Source: Agromyces tardus
GTDB taxonomy: Bacteria > Actinomycetota > Actinomycetes > Actinomycetales > Microbacteriaceae
Reading direction: 5' to 3'
Length of the DNA: 64,000 nucleotides
NCBI RefSeq assembly: GCF_003710805.1
Contig: NZ_RHHB01000002.1
Coordinates: forward strand, 1 to 64,000
In this document: positions 34,286 through 42,316 of the stretch, one piece after another
Layout: every line of letters begins with the position of its first letter
Position numbering within the stretch: position 1 is the stretch's first letter
The notes under the pieces: model-generated
What the model was told of the DNA's origin: nothing
Databases searched by the model: none
Seen by the model: only the letters and a program-made list of their open reading frames with translations
Position numbers and translations under genes: made by a program

Positions 34286-35347
34286 TCAGCCCCTCTCTCG
34301 CGGCGGGATCTCCCCGGAGCCGCGCTCGATCAGACGGGTGGGAACGACGGTGCGCACGGCGGGGCCGGCGTCGCCGTCGAGACGTGCGAAGACCCGCTCG
34401 GCGGCGATGCGCCCGATCTCCTGCGGGTTCTGGGCGACGACGGTGACACCGGGCTCGAGGAGGTCGGCGAGCGGCACGTCGTCGAATCCGACGAGCGCGA
34501 TCGCGTGCTGCAGTCCCGACTCGCGCAGCGCGTGCAGCACGCCGATCGTCACGAGGTTCTGGGCGGAGAAGATCGCGGTCGGCGGGTCGTCGCGCTCGAG
34601 CAGCGCGAGGGCCGCGAGCCGTGCCGTCTCGATGTCGTGCAGGTTCTCGATGACCGGGATGTCGCGGGTCGCGATCCCGGCCAGGCCGAGCTCGTCGAGG
34701 AAGCCGCGACGTCGGGCCTGGGCCGTGCGGATCTCGGCGCGGTCGCCGAGGTAGGCCAGGCGCCGATGGCCTCGCTCGAGGAGGTGGCGTGTGGCGACGG
34801 CCGCGCCCTCGAGGTTGTCGCTGACAACGGTGTCGGATGCGACGCCGGCAGGTTCGCGGTCGACGAAGACGACCGGGGTGCCGCGGCGGAGTTCGGGTGC
34901 GAGGTAGGCCTGGCTCTCGGAGATCGTGGTGAGGATGAGGCCGTCGACGCGGCGGCGGAGGAAGGCGGACACGGCCTCCTGCTCCCGCGCCGGGTCGTCG
35001 TCGAGGCTCGATGCGAACACGGCGACGCCGCGGGCGAGGGCAGCGTCTTCGACGGCCCGATGCACCGCACCCGAGAAGGGGTTGTCGACGCTGCCGACCA
35101 GCAGCCCGATCGTACGGGTGCGCCCGTCGGCCCGGCGGAGATTGCCCGCGTGCAGGTCGGGCTGGTAGTCGAGCGTGCGCGCGGCGGCGGTGACCTTGGC
35201 GATCGTCGCAGCCGACACGTTCGGCTCGCCGTTGATGACTCGCGAGACGGTCTTCACGCCGACGCCGGCGAGCGCCGCGACGTGCCGCATGGTGGGGCGC
35301 GCGCGGGCATTCTCAGGTGCGGCGACGCCGTCTGACAACGATGTCAC
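34286..35347 (-). CDS. LacI-family repressor of the fructan regulon (LacI-3)
   Basis: A 353-residue repressor. Helix-turn-helix MRHVAALAGVGVKTVSRVIN, hinge LHAGNLRRADGRTRTIGLLV, then the sensor domain (VDNPFSGAVHRAVEDAAL; VGFDDVPLADLLEPGVTVV). GTG 35347 was chosen because GGAGA lies 8-9 nt upstream; ATG 35290 is possible. The GTG overlaps the operator TGACAACGATGTCA (35333-35346), implying autoregulation. The motif recurs at the divergent ABC operon, the large GH32 gene and levansucrase, which makes this protein the best candidate regulator for all four. The inducer is probably fructose, a fructose phosphate or levanbiose (inference). Confidence 0.87.
   Translation of the reverse strand: MTSLSDGVAAPENARARPTMRHVAALAGVGVKTVSRVINGEPNVSAATIAKVTAAARTLDYQPDLHAGNLRRADGRTRTIGLLVGSVDNPFSGAVHRAVEDAALARGVAVFASSLDDDPAREQEAVSAFLRRRVDGLILTTISESQAYLAPELRRGTPVVFVDREPAGVASDTVVSDNLEGAAVATRHLLERGHRRLAYLGDRAEIRTAQARRRGFLDELGLAGIATRDIPVIENLHDIETARLAALALLERDDPPTAIFSAQNLVTIGVLHALRESGLQHAIALVGFDDVPLADLLEPGVTVVAQNPQEIGRIAAERVFARLDGDAGPAVRTVVPTRLIERGSGEIPPRERG
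35333..35346 (-). promoter_or_regulatory. Autoregulatory operator at the LacI-3 start codon
   Basis: TGACAACGATGTCA, arms TGACA/TGTCA. On the minus strand TATAGT (35379-35384) is a likely -10 for LacI-3-pfkB; the operator lies downstream of it and overlaps the GTG start. Confidence 0.72.
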
Positions 35348-35375
35348 TTTTCGGTCTCCAATTTGAGAGGTCGGG

Positions 35376-35426
35376 TTGACTATACACATTCCCATGGACT
35401 ACACCTAAGGCTTGACATCGTTGTCA
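35376..35426 (+). promoter_or_regulatory. ABC importer promoter and operator
   Basis: TTGACT (35376-35381), an 18-bp spacer and TACACC (35400-35405) form a plausible promoter. TGACATCGTTGTCA (35413-35426) lies at the expected transcription start, the classic position for repression. Confidence 0.7.
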
Positions 35427-35464
35427 TGAGACGACGGTCGCCTACATCCAGAGGAGATTCATCG

Positions 35465-36559
35465 ATGAATCACGCAGCACTCGGCGCCTTCCGTCGCCGT
35501 CTCATCATTGCCGGCTCGCTCACCGCCGCCGCCGCGCTCGCCCTGTCGGGATGCGCGTCGTCCGGCGATTCGGGAGAAGCCGCCGCCGATGACGCCGTCG
35601 GCGTCTCGCTCATCGTCAAGACCACCAGCAACCCCTTCTTCGTGGCGATGCAGGACGGCGCGGAGGCCGCCGCCGAGAAGCTCGGCGTCGACCTCACCCT
35701 CGCGGCAGGCAAGGAGGACGGCGACGAGGACACCCAGATCCAGGCGATCGAGAACGCGATCTCCAAGGGCGACGCGGGCATCCTGATCACGCCGAACGGC
35801 CCCGGCGTGGAGGACGCCCTCGTCAAGGCGCGCGACGCCGGCCTCTACGTCATCGCGCTCGACACCCCGCCGTCCGACCCCGAGGCGGTGGACATCACGT
35901 TCGCGACCGACAACTTCCTCGCCGGCCAGTACATCGGCGAGTGGACCGCGGCGAAGCTCGGCGGCGAGAAGGCCACGATCGCGATGCTCGACCTGTTCGA
36001 CGACAAGGTCGTCTCGGTCGACGTCGCTCGCGACCAGGGCTTCCTCGACGGGATGGGCATCGACCTCGCCGACGAGACCGTGAACGGCGACGAGGCGCCG
36101 ACCGGCACCTACAGCGGCGGCGACTACGAGATCGTGGGCAATGAGGCCACCCAGGGCGCCGAGGACGGCGGCCGCACCGCCGCAGAGACGCTGCTCTCGA
36201 AGAACCCCGACATCAATGTCGTGTACACGATCAACGAGCCCGCCGCGTATGGCGCCTTCGAGGCGTTCAAGGCCGCGGGGGCCACGAAGGACCTCATCGT
36301 CGTGTCCGTCGACGGCGGGTGCGCGGGCATCGACGCGGTGAAGGACGGCACCATCGGGGCGACGAGCCAGCAGTACCCGCTGAAGATGGCCGAGCTGGGC
36401 GTCCAGGCGGTGTACGACCTCGTGACCACGGGGAAGGCTCCCGAGACGACCGACGGCCTGGACTTCTACAACACGGGCGTCGCCCTCGTGACGGATGACC
36501 CGCAGGGCGGCATCGACTCGATCGACACCGCCGAGGCCGGCGACATCTGCTGGGGCTAG
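35465..36559 (+). CDS. Sugar ABC transporter substrate-binding lipoprotein (FrcB-like)
   Basis: A 364-residue lipoprotein. Signal peptide RRLIIAGSLTAAAALALSGC, with lipobox LSGC. It is a pentose/fructose-type periplasmic-binding protein (Peripla_BP_4): VSLIVKTTSNPFFVAMQDGA, ALDTPPSDPEAVDITFATDN, VYTINEPAAYGAFEAFKAAG, VVSVDGGCAGIDAVKDGTI. ATG 35465 has GAGGAG 9 nt upstream. It captures the sugar, most likely fructose or a short fructan product, for the permease (36712) and ATPase (37749). It lies divergent from LacI-3 behind a shared operator region. Confidence 0.9.
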   Translation: MNHAALGAFRRRLIIAGSLTAAAALALSGCASSGDSGEAAADDAVGVSLIVKTTSNPFFVAMQDGAEAAAEKLGVDLTLAAGKEDGDEDTQIQAIENAISKGDAGILITPNGPGVEDALVKARDAGLYVIALDTPPSDPEAVDITFATDNFLAGQYIGEWTAAKLGGEKATIAMLDLFDDKVVSVDVARDQGFLDGMGIDLADETVNGDEAPTGTYSGGDYEIVGNEATQGAEDGGRTAAETLLSKNPDINVVYTINEPAAYGAFEAFKAAGATKDLIVVSVDGGCAGIDAVKDGTIGATSQQYPLKMAELGVQAVYDLVTTGKAPETTDGLDFYNTGVALVTDDPQGGIDSIDTAEAGDICWG

Positions 36560-36572
36560 TTCCGGCCGCCGC

Positions 36573-36653
36573 GTGAGCGGTGCGGGCAAGGGGTCCCGAC
36601 CGGAGCCCGTCTCCGATCGTCGGGGACGCACCGATCCGGCCCGCACCGCTCAC
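36573..36653 (+). repeat. Intercistronic hairpin between binding protein and permease
   Basis: GTGAGCGGTGCGGGC (36573-36587) and its exact complement (36639-36653) enclose 51 nt, which contain a second imperfect pair (TCCCGACCGGAG / CTCCGATCGTCGGGGA). It starts 13 nt after the binding-protein stop. Such structures between malE-malF-like genes stabilise the upstream message or attenuate the downstream one, giving more binding protein than permease. Confidence 0.65.
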
Positions 36654-36711
36654 CCCCGCCGGCGGCCGATGCCGCCTGCGGACCTCGACCACTTCCGAAT
36701 TGGAGCAGCAC

Positions 36712-37752
36712 GTGAGTCAGCAAACGACCGAGCCGCCGACGTCGGCGCTCGACCTCGCCGAGGAGTTCCTCGACCGCACCACCCCGCTCAGCCGCATCCG
36801 CAACACCCTGCACCGCTACCCCGCACTCAGCCCGGCCATCGTGCTGGTCGTGTCCGTGGTCGTGTTCGGGCTGCTGAACGAACGATTCCTCAATCCCGCC
36901 AACCTCTCGCTCATCACCCAGCAGGTCGCCGTCGTCGGCACGCTCGCGATCGCTCAGACGCTCGTCATCCTGACCGCGGGCATCGACCTGTCGGTCGGCG
37001 CGGTGATGGTGCTGAGTTCCATGGTCATCGCCCAGTCCTCGGTGCAGGCGGGTCTGCCCGCCGTGATCGCCCTCGCACTCGGCCTGGCGGTCGGCCTCGC
37101 CGCGGGCGCCCTCAACGGCTTCCTCGTCACCCGGCTGAACCTGCCGCCATTCATCGTCACCCTCGGCACGCTGAACATCTTCGTCGCGCTCACCCTGCTC
37201 TACTCGTCGGGCGCGACGGTGCGCGGCGCGGAGATGCCCGAACTGCTCACGTGGACCGGGTCGACCTTCGACATCCTCGGCGTCAACTTCACTGTGGGCG
37301 TCGTCCTCATGCTCCTGCTCTACGTGGCGATCGCGTTCATCCTCGCGAAGACCGCGTGGGGCCGCCACGTCTACGCGGTCGGCGACGACCGCGAGTCGGC
37401 GCGCCTCGCCGGCATCCGGGTGAATCGCGTGCTGATGAGCGTCTACCTCGCCGCCGGAGCCATCCTCGCGGTCGGCGCGTGGATCCAGATCGGCCGCACC
37501 AACGCGGCGTCCCCGAACGCGGGCATCGACCTGAACCTCGACTCGATCACCGCCGTCGTCATCGGCGGCACGAGCCTGTTCGGCGGTCGCGGGACGGTGT
37601 GGGGCACACTCCTCGGCGCCCTCATCGTGGGCGTCTTCCGCAACGGACTCTCGCTCGCCGGGCTCGACGTGCTCTGGCAGACCTTCGCCGTCGGCGTGCT
37701 CATCATCGTGGCCGTCTCGGTCGACCAGTGGATCAGGAAGGTACGCGCATGA
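36712..37752 (+). CDS. Sugar ABC transporter permease (RbsC/FrcC-like)
   Basis: A 346-residue inner-membrane permease of the BPD_transp_2 family. It has about nine or ten helices, including VAVVGTLAIAQTLVILTAGI and DLSVGAVMVLSSMVIAQSS (the GIDLSVG motif conserved in ribose/fructose permeases), and VVIGGTSLFGGRGTVWGTLL (the EAA-like GGTSLFGG motif). GTG 36712 follows TTGGAG. The gene overlaps the ATPase by ATGA. It forms the membrane channel for the sugar bound by the 35465 lipoprotein. A single permease gene implies a homodimer. Confidence 0.92.
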   Translation: MSQQTTEPPTSALDLAEEFLDRTTPLSRIRNTLHRYPALSPAIVLVVSVVVFGLLNERFLNPANLSLITQQVAVVGTLAIAQTLVILTAGIDLSVGAVMVLSSMVIAQSSVQAGLPAVIALALGLAVGLAAGALNGFLVTRLNLPPFIVTLGTLNIFVALTLLYSSGATVRGAEMPELLTWTGSTFDILGVNFTVGVVLMLLLYVAIAFILAKTAWGRHVYAVGDDRESARLAGIRVNRVLMSVYLAAGAILAVGAWIQIGRTNAASPNAGIDLNLDSITAVVIGGTSLFGGRGTVWGTLLGALIVGVFRNGLSLAGLDVLWQTFAVGVLIIVAVSVDQWIRKVRA

Positions 37753-38609
37753 CCCCCAACGAGCCCGCCGGCAGCGCCGGCGCAGCATCCGTCGACGACG
37801 CCGTCGGTGCCTTCGCGGATGCCGCGGGCACCCCGACTCCGGCGGGTGACTCCCGCACGCCCATCCTGCGGGCCCGACGTCTCGTGAAGACCTTCGGCCG
37901 AGTCGTCGGCCTCGACGGGGTCAGCCTCGAGCTCTACCCGGGCGAGGTGCTCGCGATCATCGGGGACAACGGCGCGGGCAAGTCGACGCTCATCAAGTGC
38001 CTCACGGGCGCCGAGGTGCCCGACGAGGGCGAGATCTGGCTCGAGGGGCAGCCGGTGCACTTCAAGCGTCCGCAGGATGCCCGGGCGGCCGGCATCGAGA
38101 CGGTGTACCAGAACCTGGCGGTCTCGCCCGCCCTCGACGTCGCCGCGAACCTCTTCCTCGGCCGCGAGGAGCGGAAGAAGGGCCTCCTCGGCTCGGTGTT
38201 CCGGGTGGTCGACCAGAAGGGCATGCGGCAGAGGGCGAGGCAGGAGCTGGCGGCGCTCGGCATCTCGACGCTGCAGGATGTCACGGTGCCGGTCGAGAAC
38301 CTCTCCGGTGGCCAGCGCCAGGCGGTCGCCGTGGCACGCGCCGCGGCCTTCGGGTCGAAGGTCGTCGTGCTCGACGAGCCCACCGCGGCGCTCGGCGTAC
38401 GGGAGTCGAACCAGGTGCTCGAGCTCGTGAAGAACCTGCGCGACAAGGGGATCCCGGTGATCCTCATCTCGCACAACATGCCGCACGTGTTCGAGGTCGC
38501 CGACCGCATCCACATCCAGCGGCTCGGCAAGCGCGCCGCGACGATCACCCCGCAGTCGCACTCGATGACCGACGCGGTCGCGATCATGACCGGGGCCCGC
38601 CGCGGATGA
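37749..38609 (+). CDS. Sugar ABC transporter ATPase, single-domain (FrcA-like)
   Basis: A 286-residue ATPase with Walker A GDNGAGKST (about residues 75-83), Q-loop YQNLAV, signature LSGGQRQAVAVARA, Walker B KVVVLDEPTAALG and switch ILISHNMPHV. It has one nucleotide-binding domain, unlike the duplicated RbsA type, so it resembles FrcA. The first 36 residues (Ala/Gly/Ser-rich) are an extra flexible arm. It starts inside the end of the permease gene (ATGA) and ends inside the start of the monooxygenase-like gene, so the four proteins are translationally coupled. Confidence 0.92.
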   Translation: MTPNEPAGSAGAASVDDAVGAFADAAGTPTPAGDSRTPILRARRLVKTFGRVVGLDGVSLELYPGEVLAIIGDNGAGKSTLIKCLTGAEVPDEGEIWLEGQPVHFKRPQDARAAGIETVYQNLAVSPALDVAANLFLGREERKKGLLGSVFRVVDQKGMRQRARQELAALGISTLQDVTVPVENLSGGQRQAVAVARAAAFGSKVVVLDEPTAALGVRESNQVLELVKNLRDKGIPVILISHNMPHVFEVADRIHIQRLGKRAATITPQSHSMTDAVAIMTGARRG

Positions 38610-38962
38610 GCTGGGCGACCCCGTCCGGGCAGGTCGAGCTCGTCGCGGAGTTCACGGCATTGCCGGGCCGCGAGCAGCAGGTCGAGCAGCTGCTGCTCGA
38701 GCTGACCCACGCCGTTCGGGCCGAAGACGGATGCCTCGTGTTCGACCCCTACGTCGTCACCGGGCCGCCGTCCGGGGCGGGCGTGGTCGCGACCCCCGCC
38801 CCGGACGGCACCCGATACGTCGTCGTCGAGGCGTATCGCGACGCCGATGCCTTCGCCGCGCACCTCGCGGCGCCCCACGGCGCGGTGTTCAACGCTGCCC
38901 TGCGTCCGCTCATCGCGGAGCCCGACGGGTCGCGGCTGACCTTCCTCCGGCGCCTCGCCTGA
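38606..38962 (+). CDS. ABM-family (YgiN-like) small monooxygenase or dimeric barrel protein
   Basis: A 118-residue ferredoxin-like dimeric alpha/beta barrel: QVELVAEFTALPGREQQVEQ, TRYVVVEAYRDADAFAAHL, HGAVFNAALRPLI. The ABM family includes quinol monooxygenases, haem-degrading enzymes and sugar-related mutarotase-like proteins. Start ATG 38606 overlaps the ATPase stop (ATGA), so it belongs to the fructan ABC operon. An insertion (PSGAGVVATPAPDGT) lengthens one loop. Its place in a sugar operon suggests a role on the imported sugar, such as anomer or aldehyde handling, but nothing in the sequence proves it. Confidence 0.75.
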   Translation: MSWATPSGQVELVAEFTALPGREQQVEQLLLELTHAVRAEDGCLVFDPYVVTGPPSGAGVVATPAPDGTRYVVVEAYRDADAFAAHLAAPHGAVFNAALRPLIAEPDGSRLTFLRRLA

Positions 38963-39006
38963 CCGGTCGGGCCGGACCGCTCGACGCGTCCGGCCCGGCC
39001 GACCGG
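38963..39006 (+). terminator. Terminator after the fructan ABC operon
   Basis: GGGCCGGAC/GTCCGGCCC form a 9-bp stem, extended by outer CCGGTC/GACCGG pairs with a 4-nt bulge, immediately after the stop at 38962. It separates this operon from the convergent DUF2652 gene. Confidence 0.6.
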
Positions 39007-39041
39007 CGGCATCCGCTCGCGCCCGCCGCCCGCCGGCGGCA

Positions 39042-39755
39042 TCACCCGGGGGATGCTGCGCGGCGCGGACGCCGCAGGCCGAGCATGTACGGGAGGCCCA
39101 GGCCCGCCGCTGCGAACGTCCTCCCGATGCGGCCCCGCCAGGACGGCGCGGGCAGCGGGAGCGGGTCGCCGAGGTCCCCGACGTCGACGAAGTACGCGCG
39201 GACGGTGCCGATGCCCTCGAGCTCCGGCGAGATCTCGTGCACGGGATCGGGCACCGAGGTCTCATTTGTGCTGTAAAGCTCCTCGGAGAGCAGGACGTAC
39301 TCGGGGATGTCCACCGGGTTCTTCAGCAGGCGATGCACGAGCACGACGTCGATCCCGACGAGGTTGAGCCGCCGCCGGATGGTCTGGGTCGCCACGTCGC
39401 CGATGTGCGCCACGAACTTCAGCTTGAGGTTCTCCGTCTTCTTGCAGCCCGCGCAGGGGCAGAAGTTCTGCTCGACGTTCTGGCGCTCGAGGTGGAACGC
39501 CCGGTGCATGGCGGCGGCCGCCTGGAGGATCTCCGCGACCGTGGCCTCGGGATCGCGTGCGTCCGCCTGACGCGAGAGGAAGGCCGCGTCGCCCTCGATC
39601 TCGATCAGGTCGAAGCCCCGAGCAGCACCGATCACCTTGTCGAGCATGCGGGCGGTGTTCACTTCGGCGTGCGCGAGGCTCAGCCGGTGCGCACTCATGT
39701 ACTCGGTGTAGCCACCGATGTCTGCGATCAGCAGGACTGCCCGCCCGGACTGCAT
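39042..39755 (-). CDS. DUF2652 protein, class III nucleotide cyclase-like
   Basis: A 237-residue protein. LLIADIGGYTEYMSAHRL and DLIEIEGDAAFLS align with the two metal-Asp motifs of class III cyclase domains (ADI-x-x-x-T and GDG). LKLKFVAHIGDV and GIDVVLVHRLLK occupy the later strands, but the Asn of the catalytic VN-x-x-AR motif is not evident. A CPCAGC cluster (about residues 98-103) is a potential metal site. DUF2652 is an uncharacterised family. The adjacent upstream gene encodes a cyclic-nucleotide-domain MFS protein, which makes a nucleotide role tempting, but loss of activity is equally possible. Confidence 0.75.
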   Translation of the reverse strand: MQSGRAVLLIADIGGYTEYMSAHRLSLAHAEVNTARMLDKVIGAARGFDLIEIEGDAAFLSRQADARDPEATVAEILQAAAAMHRAFHLERQNVEQNFCPCAGCKKTENLKLKFVAHIGDVATQTIRRRLNLVGIDVVLVHRLLKNPVDIPEYVLLSEELYSTNETSVPDPVHEISPELEGIGTVRAYFVDVGDLGDPLPLPAPSWRGRIGRTFAAAGLGLPYMLGLRRPRRAASPG

Positions 39756-39799
39756 GCCCTACCATCGCACCGATGACCGAGGTTCTCAACCACGGCACC

Positions 39800-41497
39800 T
39801 CACGCCGCCGGCGGTTCCCCGAGCGGCCCGTTCGGCTCCTTCGGCTCGTAGCGGTCCAGCAGGTCGTCCACGACCGCCGCCGCCTGACGCGCGCTCGGCG
39901 TGTACCCGAGCACGACGGAGAGGAACCGATCCGAGCCCAGCGACTGCAGCCGGAGATCGGTTCGGGCCACCACGGTCGCCGTTCGGCGCTGGCGTCGCAG
40001 CAACGCGATCTCGCCGAATCCCTCTCCCGGGCCGAGCGTCGCCACGAGCCGGCCGTCGCCCACCACGTCGGCCTCGCCCCGCTCGATCACGTAGTAGCGG
40101 TCGCCGACGTCTCCCTGCTCGAAGACCGCGTGGCCCTCGTCCACCGCGACCGGCTCGAGCCCGCGGGCGAGCTGCTCGACGGCGGGCAACGGCAGAGGAC
40201 GGAACATCGGCACGCGCTGGAGCAGTCCGACATCTCCGTCGAGGGCATCGACGGACCGGTCGAGACGCCGCAGCCGCCGCCACGACGCCACCGCGAGCAC
40301 GGGGCACACGAGCCCGATCGCCACCAGCGTGGCCTGGACCCCGACCCATCCGATCAGCGTCGACGCCACGATGGCGCCGATCCCGATGAACACCGTGACC
40401 AGGCTCTCGAGCACCCCGAAGACGCGGGCCAGCACCTCGTCGGGAGCCATCCTGCCGATGAGGGTGAACCCCGCGACGTCGATCAGGGCGTTCCCGACTC
40501 CGACGAAGGCCAGCAGTCCCAGCGCCGCCGATTCCTGCGGAACGAGTCCGACGAGCGTGAGCGGCAGCCCCCACAGGCCGACCCCCACGGCGAACCACGC
40601 CCCCAGCCGGCCGGTCCCGACGAGGAGCGAGGCCGCGAGCGATCCGAGCACCGCGCCCACCCCGACGGCGGCCATGAGGGCGCCGACCCCGGATTCGCCC
40701 GTGCCCAGCAGCTCGATCGCGACCACCACGGAGAGCACCGTCAGCGCGCCCCGGGTGAGCGCCTGCGCCGCGGCGAGGCCCATGATGAGCGTCAGGTCGC
40801 GGTTCCGCGCCACCGCGAGCACGCCGTCGATCGCCTCGCCGACCAGGTTGGGGCGTGCCGGCGCCGGAGGACGCGGAGGGGCGTCGTATCGGAGCCGCAG
40901 CAGCAGCGCGGCGGCCCAGAACGAAGCGGCCGCCGCGACCGCGAACACGACCTCGACCCCGGTGAACCGGAGCAGCACCGCCGCCAGCAGCGGGCCCACG
41001 AGCGTCGCCGCGGAGTCGAGCAGGCCCCGGACCATGTTGGCGCTGGCGAGCTCGTACCCGCTGCGGCACAGCGACGGCAGGAGCGCGGAGTGCGCCGGGC
41101 GGTAGAGGGTCGCGGCGATCGTCGACAGCACCGCGAGCACGTAGACGAGCACCGGCGGGCCCGCCATCGCGACGACCACGGCGGCAGCGGCGGTCGCGGC
41201 GCCGCGCACGACGGACACGAGCACGAGGACCCGCTCCCGGCGCCCTCGGTCCGCGATGGGCGACAGCAGCGGCGCCAGGATCGCGGACGGCACCATGCGC
41301 AGGAGACCCACGAGGCCGAGCGCGACCGCCCCGCCGTCGCGATAGGCGACGATCCCGAGCGCCACCGTGAAGGCCCACTCGGCGGTCCAGGCGCCGAGGA
41401 AGCTGAGCTGGGCACGGCGCAGGTTCGGGTTGCGGGCGTTGCTGGCGAAGGCCTCTGCGGCCTGTCCGAGCCTGCTCCGGCCCCCGTCGGCGCCCAT
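39800..41497 (-). CDS. MFS transporter fused to a cyclic nucleotide-binding domain
   Basis: A 565-residue fusion. Residues 1 to about 410 are a 12-helix MFS transporter (MVPSAILAPLLSPIADRGRR is the MFS loop; VFGVLESLVTVFIGIG in the second half). Residues about 430-545 are a CRP-type cNMP domain (AVEQLARGLEPVAVDEGH, FEQGDVGDRYYVIERGEADV) whose phosphate-binding cassette GFGEIALLRRQRRTATV keeps the Glu and Arg that contact the cyclic nucleotide. Ligand binding is therefore plausible. The gene ends 44 nt before the cyclase-like DUF2652 gene on the same strand. Substrate unknown. Confidence 0.87.
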   Translation of the reverse strand: MGADGGRSRLGQAAEAFASNARNPNLRRAQLSFLGAWTAEWAFTVALGIVAYRDGGAVALGLVGLLRMVPSAILAPLLSPIADRGRRERVLVLVSVVRGAATAAAAVVVAMAGPPVLVYVLAVLSTIAATLYRPAHSALLPSLCRSGYELASANMVRGLLDSAATLVGPLLAAVLLRFTGVEVVFAVAAAASFWAAALLLRLRYDAPPRPPAPARPNLVGEAIDGVLAVARNRDLTLIMGLAAAQALTRGALTVLSVVVAIELLGTGESGVGALMAAVGVGAVLGSLAASLLVGTGRLGAWFAVGVGLWGLPLTLVGLVPQESAALGLLAFVGVGNALIDVAGFTLIGRMAPDEVLARVFGVLESLVTVFIGIGAIVASTLIGWVGVQATLVAIGLVCPVLAVASWRRLRRLDRSVDALDGDVGLLQRVPMFRPLPLPAVEQLARGLEPVAVDEGHAVFEQGDVGDRYYVIERGEADVVGDGRLVATLGPGEGFGEIALLRRQRRTATVVARTDLRLQSLGSDRFLSVVLGYTPSARQAAAVVDDLLDRYEPKEPNGPLGEPPAA

Positions 41498-41606
41498 AGG
41501 GAGACTCTAGGGGGTCCGTCGCACCGCCCGCCGGTCCCGTGACGCTCGCGCTCGGCGGGCCCGGCCGCCGGACCGGGTACGGTGGGGAGGACCCCCGAGG
41601 AGCACC

Positions 41607-42245
41607 ATGAAGCCCGGACCGCGGCGCAGCATCAGCCAGGCCGACATCGTCGACGCCGCCTTCCAGATCCTCGAGGAGAAGGGCTTCGCGGCCGTCTCCG
41701 TGCGCGGGGTCGCCGCCTCGCTCGGCCTCACGCCCACGGCGATCTACACCTACTTCCCGTCGAAGAACGCCCTGCTGCGGGCGATGGTCGAGCACCTCCT
41801 CTCGACGATCGACCTCGCCGCGGCATCCGACGCCGACGTCGCGTGGCGCGACCGGGTGCACGCCCTCGCCGAGACGATGCTGGCCCGGCTCGCCGACCAC
41901 GCCGGCGCGATCGTGCTCGTGACGAGCGGACCGCTCGACGGCCCGCACGCCCTCGGGCTCAACGAGGCGCTCATCGCGGGCTTCGCGAGCGATGGGATGC
42001 CGCAGGGCGACGCCGCGCGGGCCGCCCACGCCGTGCGTGCGTACGTGCTCGGTGCGGCCGCGATCGATGCCGCCGACCGCGCCGGCGACGACGCGGCATC
42101 CGACGACCGTGCCGGCGCCGAGCCGCTGTGGTCGGATGCCGCCGCCTTCCCGCTCACCGAGGCGAGCGCGGCCGTGGCCGCCGCCGACGGGTTCCGCTGG
42201 GGCCTCGACCGGCTGCTCGACGGCCTCGAGCGCCGCGCCGCCTGA
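41607..42245 (+). CDS. TetR-family transcriptional regulator
   Basis: A 212-residue TetR protein: SQADIVDAAFQILEEKGFAA, VRGVAASLGLTPTAIYTYFP form the helix-turn-helix; the C-terminal domain (about 75-212) resembles TetR_C with several Ala/Asp-rich segments. ATG 41607 has CCCGAGGAGC upstream, and TACGGT about 25 nt before it may be the -10. It is divergent from the MFS-cNMP gene (109-nt gap) and may regulate it. No clear palindromic operator is seen in the gap. Confidence 0.85.
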   Translation: MKPGPRRSISQADIVDAAFQILEEKGFAAVSVRGVAASLGLTPTAIYTYFPSKNALLRAMVEHLLSTIDLAAASDADVAWRDRVHALAETMLARLADHAGAIVLVTSGPLDGPHALGLNEALIAGFASDGMPQGDAARAAHAVRAYVLGAAAIDAADRAGDDAASDDRAGAEPLWSDAAAFPLTEASAAVAAADGFRWGLDRLLDGLERRAA

Positions 42246-42252
42246 CGTGACG

Positions 42253-42292
42253 CGACGAGGCGCCGACCCCCGGAGGGGCCGACGCCTCGTCG
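42253..42292. terminator. Bidirectional terminator between TetR and M6 protease genes
   Basis: CGACGAGGCG (42253-42262) and CGCCTCGTCG (42283-42292) form a 10-bp stem, with an inner CCCC/GGGG pairing. It lies between two convergent genes. Confidence 0.65.
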
Positions 42293-42316
42293 TCGGTCGG
42301 GCCGCAGCCCGTCAGG

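Noticed and set aside
34823-34837. CTGACAACGGTGTC inside LacI-3 as another fructan operator
   Set aside because: It lies deep within coding sequence, deviates at the centre and lacks the final A of the arm; probably chance.
36495-37748. Long N-terminal extension of the fructan ABC ATPase (open frame from 36495)
   Set aside because: It overlaps the permease in another frame, is arginine/proline-rich, and ATG 37749 overlaps the permease stop in the usual way.
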